A DNA stretch of 64,000 nucleotides, from NCBI GenBank assembly GCA_033239125.1, contig BSWB01000003.1, positions 108,892,320 to 108,956,319 of the forward strand. The letters run 5' to 3'. The stretch's first letter is position 1, and every line of letters starts with the position of its first letter. Positions 1-12,709 of the stretch are shown piece after piece. The notes under the pieces are model-generated. The model did no database searches, was not told the origin of the DNA, and saw nothing but the letters and a program-made list of their open reading frames with translations. The DNA comes from Fagopyrum homotropicum (Eukaryota > Streptophyta > Magnoliopsida > Caryophyllales > Polygonaceae). Made by a program: the position numbers and the translations under genes.

Positions 1-942
1 ACAATTCTCCGTACTGTATTCAAAACCATCAGTGTCGGAGAAGGTTTGCTTACTAGTCTCTTGTAGGGTTTAAGCGGAATGCAAGAGCGACATGACCTCT
101 CTCTTCGATCTCCACCAGTGGCTGTTCACGCAAGCAGTTAGGATTGGCATTAAGTTGCCTCACCGATAGTAAGGAACCAGAAGGAGGGCAAGGGAACTCA
201 CCACGATATTAGGGTGCCTTGTTCTGTCACAGGTGCGCAGGGAGCAGAGGTCTGGTGCGGCCTGGTGTGACGGTCTGATGGTTCACGATTCGATCCTGGG
301 CGTTAAGACGACACTGCTCGAGGAGTATCTGCGCTGGCTGGCTGTTTAACCGTCGCTGAAGATGGAGGGGCGTGACAAAGGGCTTGGATCCGGAGGCAAG
401 CGGCTCAGCGTGAAGTCCGTCTGAAGGTAGAAGGGAAGAGAGGGCCGCTGTCGTCCGGTCGAAGTCGACTGCGGCTCGCCGGTGTGGAGGCGCAGACGAA
501 GGCCGGTTGCTGCGAAGCGTTTGTTGCTGTGTGATGGAGAGAGACGTGCAAAGAGAGGCGCGGCTAGGGCAAAATGATGCAGGAAGAGGGAATGGGAGAT
601 AGGAGACTTAACGGGCCAGTTGGCTTACTCGAAACGGGCCCGGATGGTAAGGTTCATGGCTGAAAATGGGCTTGTCAAACTCATGTCCTGACTTTGTCAA
701 AAGTTGTCATGACTTCGTCTGGGTCTCGTTATGACCTCGTCAAAACTCGTCAAAAGACCTAGATATATATATATATATAACTAGGGTTTGGTGTATTTTT
801 CATTATTTTATGTGGTTATATTACTTACATAAAATGATAAAATTAATGCTAGTCATAAAGTTAGGTATCTTAAAGAGGTCAACGGTCCCAAAATCTCGGT
901 TTGACTCAGAATTAATTGAAAATAAATTTTCCGGTTATTACA
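1..942 (-). repeat. LARD-A 3' LTR, partial
   Basis: Minus-strand 3' LTR. Its outer part is cut by the window start. The inner edge ends TTACA at 942, which is the LTR start TGTAATAACC on the minus strand. It aligns to 7438-8375 with five transitions and a TA-microsatellite length difference near 765-778. Confidence 0.92.
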
Positions 943-958
943 TCAGTACCCCCTAAAA
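943..958 (-). other. LARD-A polypurine tract
   Basis: The minus strand reads TTTTTAGGGGGTACTGA-like sequence directly before the 3' LTR. This is the expected plus-strand priming site, and it matches the tract at 30291-30298 in LARD-B. Confidence 0.8.
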
Positions 959-3900
959 ATAAGTTTCGTCCCGAAATTTAGGGTTAGATAATCATGATTG
1001 GCCTTTAAGTCACCAGTCGGGTGTATCAAATCACTACACAAAAGCCTCATCGTTTCCACATCTAAGTACCCATACACCAAAGGTCATCAATATAACACAC
1101 AAGACTAAGCACTCAAGCATGAAATAAACAAGTAGTCAAACCATAGCACACACATGTAGGATCAAGCCCTAACTAGTTGTTTTCAAGGTTACCATTATCT
1201 TTGTATAGAACTCTGAAAGGTTACGACGTCTCATACTATCCACAATATCTCAAGTAGCCTCGTCGGCTTTTCATAAAACCACTGACTCCGAAAATATTTT
1301 CATGTACATATATCACAGCGCTTGTTACCACATTCTAGAGTGGTTATCGGATATCTCACCGGTATCATTCGGTCCAACTGTCTGATCCTCTATTCCGAGG
1401 GCCTAACTCGTGTCTAGTAGGTATTTTCTCTAACTAAACCCGTTGACCGATGAGGTTACTCCCCTCAATAGGGTGAGGAATACTAGTCCATCAATCACTT
1501 TCAACTCCACTTGCAAGGTCTCACAAGGTTGCTTTACATAACTCACCTCTAAATCTTTTGATGACCTTCCTGAGGTAATTTATTCCAATTCTTTTCTTTC
1601 TGATCTTCTGAAGGGTTCCGGGTATCCGATCTAGGATATCCCCCTTATACACCTCCCGGTACTTTACTAAGTGTTTAAGGCTAGTTGTATCATAACTCAC
1701 TTGGTCTTATTTCATAATATGACTCTGTCATATGGTTCCTCCATTAAAGAACCGTCATCTGCTCATTTTTAGTCTTAAACTTGATATAACTTAACAACCA
1801 AAACCCGGTGGTCAATCTTTGTATTCTATCGACGTCATCATATTATTTTATAGATCTCTAGTTCAACTCAAGCTTCTTACGTAGTATCAAGATCTTAGGT
1901 GATATAGAATTTATTCACGATGACAACACTAGGCACAATGTAATCTTACCTCACCATCGTTTGATCATAATTGCTCGATAACTACTAACACACCATCAAC
2001 ATTCCACTCTTATATCCCTCACGTCTATTAGACCGATAATATTTCCCTGACATGCAACGCAACTCGGATCTGTTCGGATATAAAATTCTTCTTATACTCT
2101 ACCCTTGAGGTTATGTTTTCTATATATACGAGTACTGGTCTGTAAGTACACTCCCGTAGCTTTTTTATTTTTTTTTTTCATTCCATCAAGAAACTCATTC
2201 TAAAGTACCCTTCTAGGTATTAAGTTCCCAATTTACTTGTCTGCCGACATGTGACGAGGTCGGCATGCTTTACTTGTATCTATAATGGGGTACCACTCTC
2301 TTTCTATACTTCTATGTGTACATACTTTCTCGTCTATCTAGATGGTGATACAGTTTTTCAACAAAATTTATAGTCGCTCCGCATAGCCCATCTCATGTTT
2401 GTTCTCATCAAAACGCATTTCACCAACTACCTTCATCTTAAACTCGACACGTCGTTTTTCTGTACCAATGAACTTCCTACTCTGTGGTTTAGGACCCACC
2501 ATGCTTCCGCTGCGCTACTGTGATAATTTTGTTATCACCCATTAATCATAAGGACATTTTCTATGTGTCCACAATGATTGACCCCAAACTCTTTCTCTTA
2601 ATTACCCTATTAGTCCTATCCAGATGAAGTACTAGATACTTTCCTTACTTGCTTTAATGGAATAATATAGCGGTTGGAAGACAAACTTTTCTGTTTACTT
2701 TCTTACTTCTTTTAACACGGATCCAAACTCCCTGACTCGACCGGAGTTTGATCTTAACCAGCCAGTACGAAATCTCTAACACGATTCTATTATACATTTA
2801 GTTCATCCAAGAAGGTTGCCGTTACCTATTTGAGGAAATCCTCTAAGGCGTCGGTAAAGCTACTCCGTAGATCCATAGTCACAAATATCTCTTCTTGGCG
2901 ACACATAACTCGTCACTACCAAACAACACTTGTACGTCCTCAGTTGACGTCGGTCGGTCTATAATTGACTTATCTCAATTTCCCAAATTTACTTTTCTCA
3001 TACCTCTTTTGTCGTTGAATTTCCTGGTGAGCACTACTTACTCGAGTTCATCCCTTTATACTCCTTTAGATCGTTCTACATTACAACTTCTAGTTCCTCC
3101 GTGAGCTAACTCCATTTCTTGAGTCCAACTGTGTCGTCCATCTGACATCAATGGTCCTTTCTAGGTCTTCCACTATAGCTTGTAAGCAAGTCTACAGGAC
3201 TCTCATGACCTTAAATTTCATCCACTTGCGGTTTATCTAGTATGGGATGCTACGCATCCTCTGTCTGGATTGACATAGAACCTTATCAAAATTATATACT
3301 TCTTACTCCTCCAGTTCTTCTTTTACAATTCATCTCTACTGATTATGATATGTACTCTTTTCCTAGCCAGTAGGTAGTAAATCACTCCCACAATTCCCTT
3401 GTTCCCAAATGACATATGAGGGTCATTCCTGGCCGTCTAGTTCTTCTTCTTAAGTTCTTAATTAGAGTTAGTGGCTCGAACTCACTACATGTTATTAGTA
3501 AGGGTACTAGCACTTGTATCGATTTAGCATCACATTTGTCGTCATTGTTCTCTTGAAGGGTCCCCCCCGGATGTCTATAAAATTCTTCAATAAGTCTATA
3601 GTTTTCCTCCTTATCTGTCAACCGGTTACCACTAGTTGACATGCCCGTGTTATGCCTCAGTTATTACCAACTAGTCTGTTGTTGACCTTCTATAAGATCA
3701 CAGACTTATTGTTCGTCTATCTCTTTTGAAGTTTGATACACTTCGTAACAATCTATCTCTTCCAGTTTCTTTATTAATACACTTTTAGTTTCTTCCATAA
3801 TCTGCACTTCTCTTATTCTCTCATGAGGTCACTATACTCTTTTGAGTCTAGTCCTGGCATTCATCTGTCGTCAATGAGTTCATCAAGCCTTCCACATTAA

Positions 3901-4768
3901 CTTGTAAGCGTGTCTTCGCGATTCTTCTTACTTTGTCCATCATCTGTTTACGGTTCTCTGTTATGATCATTTGTGTTGGTAACTTAAATTCCGGTTGGGT
4001 GAGAGGTCATGGTGGACACTTAATTCTACCTAGGTCATACTCATTCATTATTCTCCCTTTGTTAGCGTTGTTTTGTAACATTGCCCTTATGGAAATCCGT
4101 TGTCTAAATTTTAGACTTCTACTCTATTTGCTACTTGCGTCTTGATTTCTTTCAAAATTTCCATATCTATGAAGAAGTCCACATGTCTCCATGGTTATGA
4201 AATTTACTTTAAATCTTGAAATTTAATTGTAAATGTATGTCTTTGTACACCTTTAGTCCTTCATATTTGGGTCATCACCTTATCTTTTCTGGGATCTCAT
4301 GCTCATACTTGCCTATGGCGGCATCCACCTTGGTTGTAGTGTCATTCAACCCGCCAAGTGTAATTGTATTTTTTTTTTGCTCGATTTGTGTTCCGATATG
4401 GTCCTTTTCAATATATGCTCTTTTCAGCCCTTACATGCATCCTTGAGTTTCATCTCTCGTCTTCATACTGCTACGTTCCTTGTATGAATTTCTATTTCTT
4501 CTATCTAAGTGGATTTGATATTCATCCTCATCCGATTGTTCTTGTTCCTAAGAATCATCTCATAGTTTTCACCTTTTGTCCACTCATTCTTCGGAAAATT
4601 GCAGGAATCACCAGGGTACCCTCGAGAAAGAAATGTTTAAATCCGGGTTTGTGTACACTATCTTTAGATAGATACCCTATAAGATCTACTAATGTTTTAT
4701 CATGCGGCGGTACTCGCATCATGATAACTCAACTAAAGGATGTCCTATCCTTTAGGTTATTAACATGC

Positions 4769-4844
<76 letters not shown>

Positions 4845-5092
4845 TATAAATTTATACAACCTACATACACATACAATTATATAAGTCCATATATACTATT
4901 TACTATCATACTAAGCTGCAGAGATCCACGGAGAGCGATGGTGGTCCAACGTACTGCTATACCAACAACCCGACTATGCACATGATTTTAAAAATAAAAC
5001 TTCATTTTGAAAATTGTAGATCCCTTTCGGGTTCTGGTTATTTCTACATTCGGTCTTTCAGAAGATTACAAGTGCCATTGTTGCTAACCTCC
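959..5092 (-). other. LARD-A interior, non-coding
   Basis: About 4.1 kb with stop codons in all frames and no gag, protease, RT or integrase motif that I can recognise. The reverse complement is co-linear with 26677-30290 of LARD-B. Well-matched blocks lie just after the PBS (CTCTCCGTGGATCTCTAC-like), around 2500-2830, and in the last 400 bases before the PPT. Small open frames here differ between the two elements and are treated as chance. Confidence 0.8.
4772..4848. repeat. (TA)n microsatellite
   Basis: An almost pure TA run with one G interruption near 4826. It lies in the LARD-A interior close to the PBS side. LARD-B has a shorter TATATG-type run in the same relative place (about 26917-26948). 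Confidence 0.95.
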
Positions 5093-5104
5093 GCTCTGAT
5101 ACCA
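5093..5104 (-). other. LARD-A primer-binding site (initiator tRNA-Met type)
   Basis: The minus strand reads TGGTATCAGAGC, three bases inside the 5' LTR edge at 5108. This is the standard PBS complementary to initiator tRNA-Met in many plant LTR elements. Confidence 0.92.
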
Positions 5105-5107
5105 TGT

Positions 5108-8100
5108 TGTAACACCCCAAGTTCTCGGAATTCGGGGAGCTACTGGTTAGGACCTCACAATGGGTCCCGACCTTGGTTTAACAACAACATTACTTGGATC
5201 TTACAACAAGCCACAAATGTACTTAAAACAATTTCGAAACATAATATTTTTATTGTATGAATGTACACATGTGACAGCCTTACAAAACATAAACATATAC
5301 ATAACATGCATGCTGTATGGGAGACTCCCTCGCCCCATCTAATGAGTACGTGGACCCGGCTGACCATCCGTTCCGGATCTCTCTACAACTGTCTATCTCT
5401 ACAAATCTACAACACGGATAAACCGTTAGCTAACAATCCAAATACAAGTAGAATAAAGATAGCACAAACACAAACAAGGTAACATAAACAATCATCATGC
5501 TGACACACAAACCGGTTATTATCTCATAGTTAAGTGATTCACCTTATTCCATTTTACAGTTGTGGCACGATAAATCTTAAGAGTTCTCGCCTCCGTTCCT
5601 TATCCAACTGGGTGTAGGTCTAGCTTACCTCCGCCGGTAGCATCACTACAAACCGAGTGTGGACTAGTCCCTAAAGAAACCCCCAGCGCCCTCAGGCTAA
5701 CTGAGCAGAATGCCACCGCCCGTTACTCTTAGGCCAAAGTATAGGTCGGTAAATATTTATTACAATAATGTAACTCTAAACATCTCAATCACACACCACC
5801 ATCATTATCCACACTCATATCTAGATGTCTACTAAGTAAGCCCAAAGGACTTACCTGAATTCAAACATAATCTCGTTATTTCGACTCGGTCTGTAACCGC
5901 AGGAACTCAACCGCCTGTTATAAAAGGCAAGGGGATCAATAATATATCCCACTTAGTTAGAAGTCTCTGACTTCTAAGATATTTAACTCTATCATCAGCT
6001 AAATTACCAAAATACCCTTATACGGATAAATGACTGTTTTACCCCTGGTCCCGAAACTTTATAAAATTCCATAACAAAGTTCCAAACTATTCTTTGGAAC
6101 TCAAAACCACACTCAAACTCTCGAAGGAGAGTTTGCTAAAGATTTAGAAGAGTTAACTACATTCTTGACTTTCATAAAAAGTCGTCAAGGTCCGACTTTG
6201 GCTTAAAATATTAGAACGGAATAAAAGATATCAAAAGTCTAACAAAAATCTCTAAGTCTTGTATGCTATGCACTCTATCCATAGTATTCAGAATTTCCCA
6301 AAAATACATAATAATCACTTCTACACAAATTCTCAAAGTCAGTTCCTAAACTAGAAATTCAGACTTAGCCAAAATCTGAGTATTTCTTAACTGCTCAGCC
6401 AGTCCACTTTGGAGCTCTATAGATCTAAATCCAACCGTTGGATCAACCCCAACTTTTGATACACCACACTATGCATGACACTATACAACATACTAAAAAC
6501 TGAACGGTGAATTATGTTTCTAAGGTATTCAAACTTTAGCTCAAACATGACTGCACAACACCGAATAATTCCAGCACTCAACAATTTCAGCAAAAATCCA
6601 GAAAACTGTTTAAGGTCCCAACTTTGAAAAATCATAACTCCTAAACCACTTGATGGATTCATCCCAAATTTTAATATGTTCCACCACAATATGCCAACTA
6701 TATCATATCCAAAATTCAAGTCAAACAGAGATCAAAAGCTTATTCAAAACTATCTCTCAAAACAGCATCACATGCTGTTTTTCCCAACACTCAGCATATT
6801 ATAAAAACTGTGTGAGGAGTCAACTTTGAGACACCATAACTCTCAAACCGTAGCATGGATTCCTCTAAAATTTTAGTATGATCTACTATACTATATCAAC
6901 TATAACTTGTCAGAAATTCAAGTCTAACAGAAGTCAATAACCCCTCCAAATTTATTCCACAAAACGGCATCTCAAGCAATTTCCTCAAACTCAGCACACT
7001 AAAAAAAAACTGCATGAATAGCCAACTTCGGGATACTATAACTCTCACACCGTAACTCCGATTGTTCCAAAATTTTAGTATGATGTACTATGCAATACCG
7101 ACTATGACATATCCGAAAATCAGCCAAAAAGAAGAAGTCTAACTTACCTAAATCTGAACCCGAAGTTGACTGTTTATCACTTCCGAAAATTCAGAAAACG
7201 CTTCAGCTCTTCAAGCTATCTTCCGAGGCTGTTAGGGAAGATCTAAAGACACATATGGGCACTCTCATCAGCACATATACAAAGATGTTTGGGTCTCCAG
7301 TCTCACTACCCGCTCGTTTGATTTCGGACTCCATTCATACGTCTCCAACTTGATCTTCTTACCCCAATTCTATGTCCAAAATTTCCAAGATTCAGTCCTG
7401 GACTTGGCTCCTGCAGAAGGCACATTTCACATGACCTACAATTCTCCGTACTGTATTCAAAACCATCAGTGTCGGAGAAGGTTTGCTTACTAGTCTCTTG
7501 TAGGGTTTAAGCGGAATGCAAGAGCGACATGACCTCTCTCTTCGATCTCCACCAGTGGCTGTTCACGCAAGCAGTTAGGATTGGCATTAAGTTGCCTCAC
7601 CGATAGTAAGGAACCAGAAGGAGGGCAAGGGAACTCACCACGATATTAGGGTGCCTTGTTCTGTCACAAGTGCGCAGGGAGCAGAGGTCTGGTGCGGCCT
7701 GGTGTGACGGTCTGATGATTCACGATTCGATCCTGGGCGTTAAGACGACACTGCTCGAGGAGTATCTGCGCTGGCTGGCTGTTTAACCGTCGCTGAAGAT
7801 GGAGGGGCGTGACAAAGGGCTTGGATCTGGAGGCAAGCGGCTCAGCGTGAAGTCCGTCTGAAGGTAGAAGGGAAGAGAGGGCCGCTGTCGTCCGGTCGAA
7901 GTCGACTGCGGCTCGCCGGTGTGGAGGCGCAGACGAAGGCCGGTTGCTGCGAAGCGTTTGTTGCTGTGTGATGGAGAGAGACGTGCAAAGAGAGGCGCGG
8001 CTAGGGCAAAATGATGCAGGAAGAGGGAATGGGAGATAGGAGACTTAACGGGCCAGTTGGCTTACTCGAAACGGGCCCGGATGGTAAGGTTCATGGCTGA

Positions 8101-8375
8101 AAATGGGCTTGTCAAACTCATGTCCTGACTTTGTCAAAAGTTGTCATGACTTCGTCTGGGTCTCGTTATGACCTCGTCAAAACTCGTCAAAAGACCTAGA
8201 TATATATATATAACTAGGGTTTGGTGTATTTTTCATTATTTTATGTGGTTATATTACTTACATAAAATGATAAAATTAATGCTAGTCATAAAGTTAGGTA
8301 TCTTAAAGAGGTCAACGGTCCCAAAATCTCGGTTTGACTCGGAATTAATCGAAAATAAATTTTCCGGTTATTACA
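5108..8375 (-). repeat. LARD-A 5' LTR (3268 bp)
   Basis: On the minus strand it runs from TGTAATAACC (8375) to GGGGTGTTACA (5108). The first 200 bases are related to the LARD-B LTR and include a TTTTATCATTTTATGT-like block and repeated GACGAGNNCATGAC-type words. No coding region is supported in it. Confidence 0.92.
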
Positions 8376-8380
8376 TTTGA

Positions 8381-8810
8381 AAGGTTTGGTTTCATCTTTC
8401 CTCTATCCTGTAAATGATGATTGATACTATGATGGTTTGGTTTACAAGGTTGATTGTCTCTCCTAGCTAAGGCATGCTCTTGTTATACAACCGCTTGATT
8501 TTCATATTACTCACTCGATAGGGATGAGTTCACATGAGATGTGTTCCCATGAACCAAAAATAATAAGAAGTTATAATTAGTAAAGGAGTTTACTTACCTT
8601 GATTATATGAGGCTTAAGGCAGTGTCAAAGTGCGCTAAGGCTCAAACATGATAGGGTATTGGAATCATTTTTGCTTAGTAAAGGGATTGATAATATGAGT
8701 AATAACGTGCAAAACTTTAATTGTTTATAATTGTTATAACAGTTTATAGGTTTTGCAAAATGGATCATATCTAATTTGTATTTAATATTTTGTGTTTTTT
8801 AAAGTGCACC
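8381..8810 (+). other. Copia relic leader region, no gene seen
   Basis: About 430 bases between LARD-A and the gag start. I could not recognise a PBS or an LTR edge in it. By position it should be 5' LTR or leader sequence of the old Copia element. Confidence 0.4.
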
Positions 8811-9146
8811 ATGTCAAAAGAAAACCTCAAATTCATTGTACGCTCCATACTCGACAAAAATTAATTGAACAAACACAACTTCCTTGATTGGGAGAGAAAT
8901 CTGGGATTTGTTGTCAAGTTGGAGAACTAAGAGGAGGTCTTGGATCATCCAATCCCTGAACTCACATAGGACTCATCTGATGAGGACATGTGACGTACAT
9001 GGAGGATAATAAGCTGAGGAATTTCTCCACATCAGGCATTCATGTTATTGAAAATTTGTCAATTGATTCTATTTTATGGGTATGGATACCGTATGTGTTT
9101 CTCACATTACTTCGAATGTACAATCACTAAGAAATAGAAGGACGTT
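8811..9146 (+). pseudogene. Copia gag N-terminal fragment
   Basis: Starting at ATG 8811 the frame reads MSKENLKFIVRSILDKN and, after a stop, NFLDWERNLGFVVKLEN and EEVLDHPIPEL. This is the standard N-terminal pattern of plant Copia gag (LNGxNFxDWxRNLRxVLxxE, then VLDxPIPE). At least five in-frame stops occur before 9146, where CACTA-1 interrupts it. The next visible part of the element, after CACTA-1, is the pre-integrase region, so the rest of gag and the protease are lost. Confidence 0.85.
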
Positions 9147-9600
9147 CACTACAATAAAATACTTTTGCGGCGGTTTTTGCGACGGGAAAAGGCCTTTTGC
9201 GACGACACCAACTTTTTGCGACGGCATTGCGTCGGCAAAAACGCCAACGCAACTCGTCCGTCGCAAAAGGTATTGCGACTTCAATTTCCCGCCGCTGAAG
9301 ATCTTGCGACGGCATTACGTCGGTGCTAGCCGTCGCGAAAAGTTGGTGTCGTCGGTGAGTATTTTAATATTTGCGATGGGTTTGCGACGGTCAACCCTGT
9401 CGCAGAAAATGACTACCTGTATTTTCCAGCTATTTGCGACGGGTAATCACCGTCGCAACCGTCGCGGAAACAAATTACAGCATTTTAATTCTTTCATTGT
9501 GACGGCTATTCCCTGTCGCAAAACATTTGACGGCTACATTATTCAAAATTTGCGACGGCTTGATGTCGACGCAAAAGTTGCCCCTAAATTGGATATTGAT
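9147..9600. repeat. CACTA-1 left terminal and subterminal repeats
   Basis: The terminal repeat is followed by about ten copies of TTTGCGACGG-like words and their inverted forms (CCGTCGCAAA), alternating over 450 bases. Such arrays are transposase (TNPA-type) binding regions in known CACTA elements. Open frames here are by-products of the repeats. Confidence 0.85.
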
Positions 9601-9719
9601 AATTGACCTCACAAAGCTATTAAAGTTACCATCATCACCCATCGTAATTGATACTTACTTCATATAGTTTCTAAACAAAAGTACCTAATTGACACATTTT
9701 ATAGCATATTACATTGATT

Positions 9720-9887
9720 TCAAGTCATTGTGAACAATCCCAAAAAAGTGCTAGTATCTTTGTGAACAACACAAAATAAACATATATAAACGTTTTCACT
9801 TGGATTTTCTTTCTGAGCGACTTCTTCAGCGTCGGACTCTCTTTGACCTTCTCCAATAGACTCATTTTGATGAACACTTGTTTCATC
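9720..9887 (-). pseudogene. Candidate terminal exon of unknown protein
   Basis: On the minus strand a TTTTGTAG acceptor-like site at 9888-9895 is followed by 55 open codons starting DETSVHQNESIGEGQRESDA and ending in TGA. The first 35 residues are acidic and hydrophilic. I do not recognise the protein. It might be the last exon of a CACTA-encoded or captured gene read from the same strand as the chromomethylase exons. Support is only the acceptor, the composition and the orientation. Confidence 0.3.
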
Positions 9888-10120
9888 CTACAAAACCAAA
9901 ATTCTCTACATTAACATCAAAATATCATATTCAAGCATTTGCCAACAACAATATTAACAACATTAATATCATTATCACTAAACCAAGTACCAAGTACCAA
10001 CTATCCACAAGTGTACGGGAGTTTCTGTGTACGAGAAACACTATTAAGCATTAGAGAAACCACAAAATCCGATTAGACAAATCATGACACCACAAAACCC
10101 AATCAACAACACTACAAAAA

Positions 10121-10163
10121 CCAAGCGAATTCAAACCAAGCGAATTCAAACCAAGCGAATTCA
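10121..10163. repeat. Three tandem copies of a 15-bp unit
   Basis: CCAAGCGAATTCAAA is repeated three times without interruption inside CACTA-1. The flanking 9900-10850 stretch is AT-rich with no other gene seen. Confidence 0.9.
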
Positions 10164-11330
10164 AGGTAAAATTATAAGAATAATAGAATATTGACTATTA
10201 TTATTTAAACCTTTAAAAAAACATAAGTAAAAGATTAAACGTAAAATTTTATAGATTAATTCAACAATAATAAAGATGATGTCTATTTATAGGAAAATAC
10301 ATTAAACAAAAGTAATATTAATATAGAAAGTGCAAAATTTTCACTAATTTATTGCCCAAAATATAATTAGAATTGCCAATTACTATCGACGGCAGAGATC
10401 CTCTACTATGGGGACACATCACAACACAACACCATCAAAACAAGTCGTTCATCCTTGTTATCCACGTCACTAGTTGCTTCTTTAGGTAGGTGAGGGGTCA
10501 TTTTCAATGCGTGCACCTCCACACACTGAATCAGCTCTTACAGTATGCTCTCTTCATTTTCATTTTTTTGTATTATCTTTTTCTTTAATGACATTAGTTC
10601 ATGACAAGCTCCTTAAGTGTAATAAACTAAGAATCTATTTTTTTTTTTTCACTTTTCAAAGTTTTAACACCAGCCCCAAAAGGATCTATCATGCTCTTCC
10701 AATATAACTGTATAAGTATGCTGAGCTATGGTATATTGTATAAGTGGCTTTCTTATGCGTATTCAACTAAATACTTGTAAAATATAAGGTATATGTGTTT
10801 TGTACAGTTAATAATCTTGATGTCAGTATTCACTTTCAAGAAAAACTCTTACCACACTTTATCGACCTTATGTATGCGTGGAACTCCGTTTCTGGAGGTT
10901 TGTCATAGGGCATTTCATCAACACATGCATCATTACCAACCTATATAATGAGTTGTTTGAGAATAGATATAGGCAACACTAACACAAAAGAAAAAGAAAA
11001 GGATAGACACTACATGGAGAAATTACAGTAGGAAGGTCAGAGACGACATCATGTAAGAGAGCAACATCTTGCAGGTTACGCGATTGACCTTTATCATAAG
11101 CAACAACATTGCGCTGCAATTTGATAACAAAGGTTGAAAAGATTTCTTGCACCAAAAAGCATGAGTTTTACTTAAAGCTTAGCAAGATTGGTAGCAATAC
11201 CTCAAACTTTAGTGGAGGCCAATAGCTAATAATACAGTCATGGGTAGGAAGTGGAAACTGAGGTAGGTCCTGCATATGCAAAAGCAAATAAAGAGTAAGT
11301 TGTAGGAAATGAACAAGGGGATATATTCAT

Positions 11331-12258
11331 AGGGCTTGTTTGGTTCATATTTCAGTGTCCAACTTTATATACAGCTAGAAACAGATACATGGTTTCCATT
11401 TTTTAGTTAATTCCAAAAATTAAGGTAAATATTACTATATGGTAATGGTTCAGGATTGGTGCAGTTGTTGGGTGCGGTCATGCTGCACAAACCATGTTTA
11501 AAGTTTAAATTTTATGTTTTTCATACTATCATTTCAAAAACTTGTGTACTATTAGTTAAAACATTTTGTTTCTATTAATTCACATATCTATTGTACATTG
11601 TACTATTTGCTAGATATGTCTTTTGCATTATTTTGTCTGTAGACAACTTTTGTACTAGTTAGTTCATTAGGTTTTATTACGAATTCATATTTCCTTAATA
11701 AATTATTACTATTAAAAATTGAACTTTCAGATCATATTTTTTGTTATATCATGCCTTTTGGAGAATGAACTAAATGTTAAATGATAGTAAAATTTAATAT
11801 GAACTATAAAACCAAATGATGGTAAATTTTGAATGCTTAAATTCAGCACTTCATGTTCTGATATTTTGAACTAAATGATAGTAAATTAGGAACTATTAAT
11901 TTATGAATTAAATGTTGCGAGTCTATAAACTAACCATTCTTTTCTTCATTGTTCTTGTACTAACAGTTAGTGTAAAAAATTGAGCTGTTGTGTTTAGTAA
12001 AAATGAACCGTTGATGCTTAAATGAACTGTCATTACAAAGAAATGAACTAATAGAAGAAGAAAAATGAATCAACAAAGAGGGAATTGGCTTGGAAAAGAA
12101 AAAAGAAAAATAGTTTTACTACTAAGATAACTCCAAAAGGGTTCGTATGTGAACCACTTACAATAAAACACATTTTTAAGTCATTGTTTTAGTAGTGATT
12201 GGAAGAAAAAATTGTTAAAAATTAAAATTGGCAAGTCAGAGTGATACCAAACAGGCTA
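11331..12258. mobile_element. Candidate small inverted-repeat element in a captured intron
   Basis: AGGGCTTGTTTGGT at the left faces ACCAAACAGGCTAT at the right, about 930 bases apart, in the intron between the exons at 12380 and 11269. Such ...CCTGTTTGGT... ends are common in plant MITE and hAT-like elements. The interior is AT-rich, with repeated AACTAAATGATAGTAAA-like words and no coding. I see no clear target duplication. Confidence 0.4.
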
Positions 12259-12379
12259 TAAGTTTGTCAAACATATACTTTATTTAGTGTATATAATTTA
12301 TGGTATCACTGTTTAATTTCTGTTGGCAGTGACAAAATTGTCAGGTCAGGGATAACAAACCAACCAATGAATTACTCAC

Positions 12380-12709
12380 TTCAGTTGGCTGAGCACCCCA
12401 TAAGAAGACACACAAGCGAAATTGAGGAAGACCATAACACCCAGCAGCCATGATTCCAACTCTTGACTGGTAGTTCATATGCACCAGACGGCTTAACGCA
12501 TATCTTCCAAGTGATCCCTTATCAAATTTCAGAATGTCCACTACATTTTCAATCAACACATATCCCGGCTTTAAGAACTTGACTATGTCCATATAGACAT
12601 GTAGTTGAAGGTTTCTATCATCATCAAATGGATTCTCAACACTTCTGTACCGATTGTAGCCACTAATGCCTTGACATGGAGGGCCTCCACAAATGACGTC
12701 TAAATCACT
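12380..12709 (-). pseudogene. Chromomethylase catalytic exon (110 codons, open)
   Basis: The acceptor TTTGCAG is followed by SDLDVICGGPPCQGISGYNR; the catalytic Cys is the C of PPCQG (motif IV). Next come MDIVKFLKPGYVLIENVVD (motif VI ENV) and QSRVGIMAAGCYGLPQFR (motif VIII and following). It ends at a perfect GTGAGT donor after QPTE. No stop or frameshift is present in the 330 bases. It is the largest intact captured exon and the one that identifies the family. Confidence 0.93.

Larger units (their letters stand above)
1..8375 (-). mobile_element. LARD-A: LTR retrotransposon with giant LTRs and non-coding interior (5' part of plus strand outside window)
   Basis: Positions 1-942 repeat 7438-8375 almost exactly, with LTR edges TG...CA and a minus-strand order of 5' LTR (5108-8375), PBS (5093-5104), interior, polypurine tract (943-958) and 3' LTR (1-942, cut by the window edge). 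Five bases after the right LTR (8376-8380, TTTGA) are the probable target duplication; its partner lies outside the window. In the visible overlap I count five substitutions, all transitions, plus one 4-bp TA-repeat difference, so insertion was recent. The interior has no recognisable gag or pol. LTR size, interior size and lack of coding match the class called LARDs (large retrotransposon derivatives). LARD-B at 23782-33183 is a relative in the opposite orientation. The sequence before the PPT (TTTCGGGACGAAACTTATTT) resembles the end of Tekay/Del-type Gypsy elements; that lineage is inference. Confidence 0.88.

Noticed and set aside
4364..4849. 161-codon open frame ending in a YIYIYI run
   Set aside because: The end is the TA microsatellite and the start lies in non-coding LARD-A interior on the antisense strand.
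9076..9606. 176-codon frame crossing the left end of CACTA-1
   Set aside because: It crosses from Copia gag remnant into subterminal repeats; the reading is made of GCGACGG repeats.
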